Source of the DNA: Trichosporon coremiiforme
Lineage: Eukaryota; Basidiomycota; Tremellomycetes; Trichosporonales; Trichosporonaceae
Length of the DNA: 64,000 bases
Assembly (NCBI GenBank): GCA_039545355.1
Contig: BCJJ01000010.1
Location: 980,889-1,044,888, forward strand
Direction of reading: 5' to 3'
Shown here: one piece after another, positions 58,944-64,000 of the stretch
Position numbering within the stretch: position 1 is the stretch's first letter
Layout of the letters: the number at the start of each line of letters is the position of its first letter
Notes under the pieces: model-generated
The model's input: only the letters and a program-made list of their open reading frames with translations
The model's database searches: none
What the model was told of the DNA's origin: nothing
Translations under genes and position numbers: made by a program

Positions 58944-59305
58944 GCTTGTAGCGAAAGTTGACCGAGATAATGAGTTGACATCACAATAACAATGATCGAG
59001 ATGCGGGGAGCCACTCTGGCGGCGTTTGCGGTGATTACCACGTGACGCGCCAGTATGCCGTCACAGGTCGCTTGGGGCCGTGCTTGGGTGTTGTAGTCGT
59101 GTCGTGTCGGCGTCTTGGAGGATCGAGGTGGACCATTCGTTCTGACAGCTTTGCTCGCACATATCCACGCACGCCGCCCCGCGCAATTCAACGCGACTGA
59201 TCCGCCGGGTCGCAATCCTCGGCGCCTGGAATCCCGTCAACGTCGATTCCATTCCAGTAACCCTCTCCAGCTTCTGTACTCAGCACCTTCCCTCCATCGG
59301 CCACC
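58944..59305. other. Divergent promoter, CWC27 / VPS74, with one CACGTG
   Basis: The 362-bp region between the two start codons contains a single CACGTG at 59039-59044 followed by ACGCG, roughly central. It probably drives both genes. Confidence 0.55.
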
Positions 59306-60710
59306 ATGTCTGAAGGCCTCACGCGCCGGCGCGGTGCAGGGGCCTCGTCGTCTAACAATGCTGGTGGCTCGTCAGCAGGCGGCTCGCCCGCTCCTTCCTC
59401 CAGCGCGCAGCGCAGCAGCTCGTTCGGTGGCGGCTCGGCCGCAGAGGGCAGACCCAAAGTTGCCTATGACCCCCGAGACTTTAGCGATGACAACGAGACG
59501 AAGAAGGTGCCCCGCCTGACTCTAATGGAGGAGGTTCTCCTGCTCGGCCTGAAGGACAAGGCCGTACGTCTGCTCCTACCTTGCTTGCCTGCTGACCGGT
59601 ACAGGGATACTTGTCGTTCTGGAACGACAACATCTCGTATGCCCTTCGTGGCTGCATCCTGATCGAGCTGGCGTTACGAAGAAGGATCGCCGTTGTTCGA
59701 GACCCGTCGCGCCGCCGGCTGGCCCTCGCTGACCGCCTGATCGAAGTCATCGACGACCGCCAAACCGGAGAGACTATTCTCGACGAGGCTCTGAAGATGA
59801 TCAAGAGCAGCGAGAAGTACGGTGCCGGGGCCTGGGTGGATCTGATGAGCGGTGAGTATGCTCCGTCGGATGTCCGAGCTGACAGATCAAGGTGAGACAT
59901 GGAACGTGATGAAGATCGGATACCAGCTCAAGCAAGTCCGAGAGCGGTTGGCGAAGGGTCTTGTCGACAAGGGTGTACTTCGGACAGAGAAGCGGAACTT
60001 CCTGCTCTTCGACATGGCGACCCACCCGATTGCCGACATGAACGCCAAGGACGACGTTCTTCGACGGTGTCTGACACTCCTGACGGCTCGCACCGCCGCT
60101 GTTCCTCCCCAGGCTCTGCACAAGGAGGGGATCCAATACCGCTACATGCGCGCCGTTTGTCTTGTCTGTGCTGGTGAGCAATCCACGCCGCGGCCCTGAA
60201 CTAACCTCAGCCTACGCATCAAGTGTGCTCGAGAACGCGCTCCAGCGTCTTTCATACGACTCACGCGAGGCGGCGTTCATGCGGTGCGACGAGATCTTGG
60301 CGGAGTTCTCGACCTGGCCGTTCGGCATCGGCACGTCCAACGCATCCGGTCCCGTTAACATTGGTGGAGGATCAAAACGCCGCGACGGCGGCAGCGGTAT
60401 CGGCCGCGAAAGCGTGCAGGAGCTCGTGCGGGAAGTGCGCAAGGAGATGGCGAGCGACGCCCGAGGTGCGGGCTCGGGCGGAGATGAGCCGGAAGACCTC
60501 TGCTTCGAGGTCGTCGCCACTGTACTTGAGATCTTCAGTCGCATGGACAGCCTCGTGAGTACCGAACGCCAACGCTTATGGCACCTTTCGAGTCACAAGC
60601 TTGCTAGTTGTGGCCAGTTGTTCTGTTGATCGTTCGCCTCAGACAGCAGCCACCGGCCCGGCCAGCTGCTATCCATTGTCGAGATCTCGCTGACGTTCCT
60701 TCAGCTGTAA
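59306..60710 (+). CDS. VPS74: Golgi PI4P-binding protein VPS74 (GOLPH3)
   Basis: Peripheral Golgi protein that binds phosphatidylinositol 4-phosphate and cytoplasmic tails of glycosyltransferases, keeping them in the Golgi through COPI. Five exons (59306-59563, 59605-59851, 59892-60173, 60211-60554, 60705-60710) give 378 residues. After a Ser/Gly-rich N-terminal 50 residues come [61 protein letters not shown] and FLLFDMATHPIADM, all GOLPH3 landmarks. The C-terminus EIFSRMDSL reaches a GTGAGT donor. A CTGAC...TTCAG acceptor then adds exactly CTG TAA, giving MDSLL and stop, the usual family end. Reading through the intron would instead add about 19 unrelated residues. A 36-residue insertion (GPVNIGGGSKRRDGGS...) lies before the last helices. 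Confidence 0.93.
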
Positions 60711-63700
60711 TTGTGTTCATGTCGAGGCATGCAAACAGACGGGTGAGGCAGCGTCGAAGCTGCTTTCGCCAGAGATAGCCGGGATATAGATTTTTTTTCT
60801 TTTCTTATATGTGAGTAGTAGTTAAGGTAGCATATGGATACGACAATGAACCAAATGATAAACGCCAACCGACTAGACTTACGCGCGCGCCCCAGGTAAA
60901 CGCATCGACGATCACGCGAGGATTTAGATATGCCGGCACCAATTGCTGATCGTAATCGGTCGCAGTGGCAGGAACATAAGCGTACGAAGCTCTGCTACTC
61001 ACGTCTGACACTTTGCACTGACATGTGTAGCGTGCTCGCAGTTCCCAGTTCCGCTTCTGACTTGGCGCATAACTCTCGTTGGAGTAAATCTCCTGGAACA
61101 GGTTTACGCACAGCTTGTGGAACACTGCGTTGAGAGCTCCCAATCTAACCAGTTCTGGGCTGGTAGCTGCGCAGCTGGAGTTTGCGTAGAGTTGACGAGA
61201 GTCGATGGAGCGAAAGGACGCCACTGACACCTTCACGATCAGGGCTGATGAGAGAGTGGCACTGCAATCGTGAGTCGCCACGACACCATGAGCAGAGGGC
61301 AGCTCGCACCAGAGGTTGGTCGTGAAGCAGAGAAGGCATAGCCGCGTACGGAGCTCTGAGCTAACTCGGTGCGGTGAATCGCACGCTGTGCAACAACAAG
61401 CGACGGTGGCAAAGACGTCATGGTCTAAACAAGGTTTACCCACAACCGGCAGACATGCCATGGCCTGCTACAACTGTGACCTGGCTGGAGCTCCTGTCCG
61501 CCTCCTGGCTGACTCAGACGGGGCGCTGGACGCCCATCACGCGCTGGCCACTGGCGCCATTGGCGCATGACATGACCTGACACGAACTGACGTTAACGAG
61601 TTACGGCTACGGATTCCATCAGCCCGACCTGTCCGTTCCCCAACCTGTACCCCGAGTTCCCCCAGTTCCACAGGTACACTGTAGCCGTGCAGCCGCTCAC
61701 CGCCTCCAGTTACCGTCAGTTACGTTCAGTTACAGTTGCGGAACGAGATCCGGCGTGCGTAAGCACTTCCAGGAGTGGGTCAGTAGGCTGAGTGGACCTG
61801 CTTCCCGGAGTCGGCGTACGCGTGTGCGGTGGCCCTGCGGACGCGACGCGATCGCGCGAAGAGAAAAAGCGCGTTCAAGCGAGCCGAACTCGCAAGATCG
61901 AAGCGCTGAGAACGCGACGGCACCAATGCCAGGCAGGTTCACAGAAACAGGGCGTACATCATCCAGTGAGTCTCATGGTACTCGTGGCTGTGCTTAGGAC
62001 TGCATAAGGTTCTAGTTTCGATACCAAGGGCCGTCCAAGGTCCCCCAGGTCCTGCTAGGTCCATCAGGTCACTCCTAGGTCCCATCTAGGTCCACCGGGC
62101 CCCGTGGCGCCCGTGGCACCCGTAAGATGTCAGGCGAGGGTCGACATGTCGTGCACGCGCTCCGAACCGGCACAAGGTTCAGTCAGGCCCGGATTTGGAA
62201 CTCATGTGGAAGCAACACGTTATGCGCCGGAGCTCGGTCCCTCGCTGTCCCTCTTGGTCCCTCGGCCCCGCAGTCAGGTCGACGCAGACGCGAGAGCCGC
62301 CCCAACGTTCTGTGCAACTGCGAACGACGTGCGAGCGAGCGAGTGCAAGTAAATAACAGACTTCAAGAGCCTGAGAGCTTGAAGCACCGACCGGTCCCAG
62401 CGAAATCATAAAGCTTTCTCTCACCGTCCGGCCGATGAGCAGCAGGCAGTATCCAGTGGGGTGCCCACCTCACGATCAGAAACACCGGTCCCGTGATGCT
62501 GTTTCCCATACCCACTACGGGTCCAGGATTCCAACCCGGATCGACCCGGAACCAGCACGAATGGAAGCGCACGTACGCGCGCGATTATTGGCCCCAGGCT
62601 TCGTACGCCGACGCGCAGAGCCCGATGGCGGCATGGACGTCAGCGGCGTGAGAACGCTCCGCGGCCGTTGGATTGCAGCGTCGTGAGCCCAAGTCTGCAG
62701 TGAATTCAATACAGAACCCACGATAACCCAACTGCAATACTACGTTCACGTTTGAGCTGAACGGTTCCTGCGCCTCAAACTCAACCCAAACTGGACAGCC
62801 TATCAGTGCAAGATAGCGTTTCTGAATCGCGATGCTCACAATAGGCTCTGATTGTAGCTGTACGAGTGCAGAATTGGAATGCGTAGCTGCCTGCTTCTGT
62901 AAACAACAACAGCGGCGCCAAGGCGGCCTGCCCCGACACGAATACCTGTCCCGATACCGACATCACAGAAGAACCCGAACATGTGTTGCACACGCTTGCA
63001 TAAGCATCCCAGCGGGATTAGAGGTATGAGCAAGTCTCCCTTTACCCCACTCTGAGTGACAAGCTTATGTAGCATACAGGGCGCATACTGATTCTGAGAT
63101 CGATTACGGCCTCTGTCTCGAACTGGCCCGCTGCTGACGGTAGCGCGCTATGTGGGAATTGCACGTTTATTGAGCGATTGCCACGGTCGACAGGTGTCCT
63201 TTAGAGTTGGCACTCTTGTACGAGAGCTCTTACAGCATCGACTGACTCAGACGAAAAGCGACGGCGGGTTCGGGTTGCCTTCATCTGGTAATTCTCGCAA
63301 GTATCGTCGGCGGTAAATAAACGAAATTGCCGAATCGACACGTCCGCTGCAACAGAGTGAACTCTGCTGGTCCCACTGTGTTTACACTGCTTCGTCATAC
63401 GCTGCTCGACGAGCGTACGACATACATTCGGTGTGTGTGAGAGTAGCATGTTGGTCGTCGTTGTGACCGACTGATGTCCTGAATTCAGCCTGGAGCTCCT
63501 CGACGTCGACAGCGAGCTGAGCTCATCTGACGTGTTCTGCGTTATGGGACCGATGGGTTCAAGCGCGGATGTGAGTGAGGAATGGATGGCGACTACAATC
63601 TTCCGCCTGAGGCTAATCCTAGTCGGTAGCAAAGTGATGGGATCGGACGTCTGCATGTCGACACGCCAAGGCTGGTCGTTCGCGCGCATCGGCGAGCAGC

Positions 63701-64000
63701 TTGCAGCGCTCTCAATACTGACTCCTGGCTTTACGCTTTCTGGTTCCTGCCCGACGCAATTTCGTGCCCTCCGTGCCCAGACGATTCTCAGCTGACACTG
63801 TCGATGCCTCAGCCGGTGGGCTCGCGATCGACCGAGTCGCTCCGTTGCTCGCTTCACGCGCGCTCAAGTGATCTAGTGTCTCACAAGTCTATTGCCTATG
63901 ACGATTAAGGCCTGCCTCGTCTCGACGATGGCCGATGACGGACGAGGGCCGTGGCCGCAATCGCATCCGAGCATCCGAATCCTTGACTCTGGCACGCCAC
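60711..64000. other. Gene-poor right end
   Basis: No gene is supportable. Two open frames of about 218 codons, on the minus strand at 60805-61461 and 63201-63857, have no recognised domain, and the second opens with GTG. Degenerate repeats occur at 61,690-61,735 (cagttac-type) and 62,030-62,092 (aggtcc-type). No telomeric repeat or mobile-element protein is seen. Confidence 0.55.
62030..62092. repeat. Degenerate aggtcc repeats
   Basis: Six aggtcc/aggtca cores are spaced about 9-11 bp apart on the plus strand. No gene adjoins them. Confidence 0.65.

Noticed and set aside
60805..61461. Minus-strand open frame of 218 codons starting with ATG
   Set aside because: Parts read plausibly (for example NAVFHKLCVNLFQEIY) but no domain is recognised and codon use is unlike the neighbours; it may be a relic, but evidence is too thin to call a gene.
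63201..63857. Minus-strand open frame of 218 codons near the right edge
   Set aside because: It opens with GTG rather than ATG, has no domain, and is Ser/Thr/Arg-rich.

Overview
The window is nuclear DNA of a basidiomycete fungus, most likely a Tremellomycete yeast of the Trichosporonales type. The evidence is GC-rich coding sequence, many short introns (mostly 35-60 nt) with GTGAGT/GTAAGT-like donors, CTGAC/CTAAC branch sites and CAG/TAG acceptors, very short exons, and recognisable fungal proteins on both strands. Species assignment is inference. Exon coordinates were read by eye and may be off by a base in places, but every spliced frame was checked for phase. CDS spans below run from start codon to stop codon; exons are listed in the evidence.

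Layout: 1-3.7 kb gene-poor; a small two-finger C2H2 protein (minus) at 3.7-4.6 kb; a gene desert at 4.6-13.4 kb carrying a mitochondrial nad1 fragment and a 12-bp minisatellite; glycogen debranching enzyme (minus) at 13.5-18.6 kb; a second desert with four CACGTG motifs; an orphan REV1 C-terminal piece (plus) at 21.9-22.5 kb; flap endonuclease FEN1/RAD27 (minus) at 22.8-24.4 kb; a third desert at 24.4-29.3 kb with long pyrimidine-rich tracts; an unrecognised proline-rich protein (plus).

From 30.5 to 54.4 kb the window is gene-dense: YRB2/RanBP3-like (minus), V-ATPase subunit c'' VMA16 (plus), TRAPP subunit TRS20 (minus), a short coiled-coil SCOC/SLO1-like protein (minus), a 2,612-residue formin (plus), U3 snoRNP protein RRP9 (minus), COPII coat SEC31 (plus) and an arrestin-like PY-motif protein (minus). 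After another gap come the divergent pair CWC27 (minus) and VPS74/GOLPH3 (plus), then a gene-poor right end.

Functionally the dense block is housekeeping. SEC31 (ER exit), TRS20 (vesicle tethering), VPS74 (Golgi glycosyltransferase retention), VMA16 (organelle acidification) and the SCOC/arrestin-like proteins serve membrane traffic. The formin drives polarised actin assembly. RRP9, CWC27, YRB2 and FEN1 serve rRNA processing, splicing, Ran-dependent transport and DNA replication. Nothing suggests an operon or a biosynthetic cluster. The most noteworthy items are the orphan UBM-REV1-CTD reading frame, the nad1 nuclear insertion, the evenly spaced CACGTG array, the ACGCG cluster upstream of FEN1, and functionally critical micro-exons in VMA16 and VPS74.
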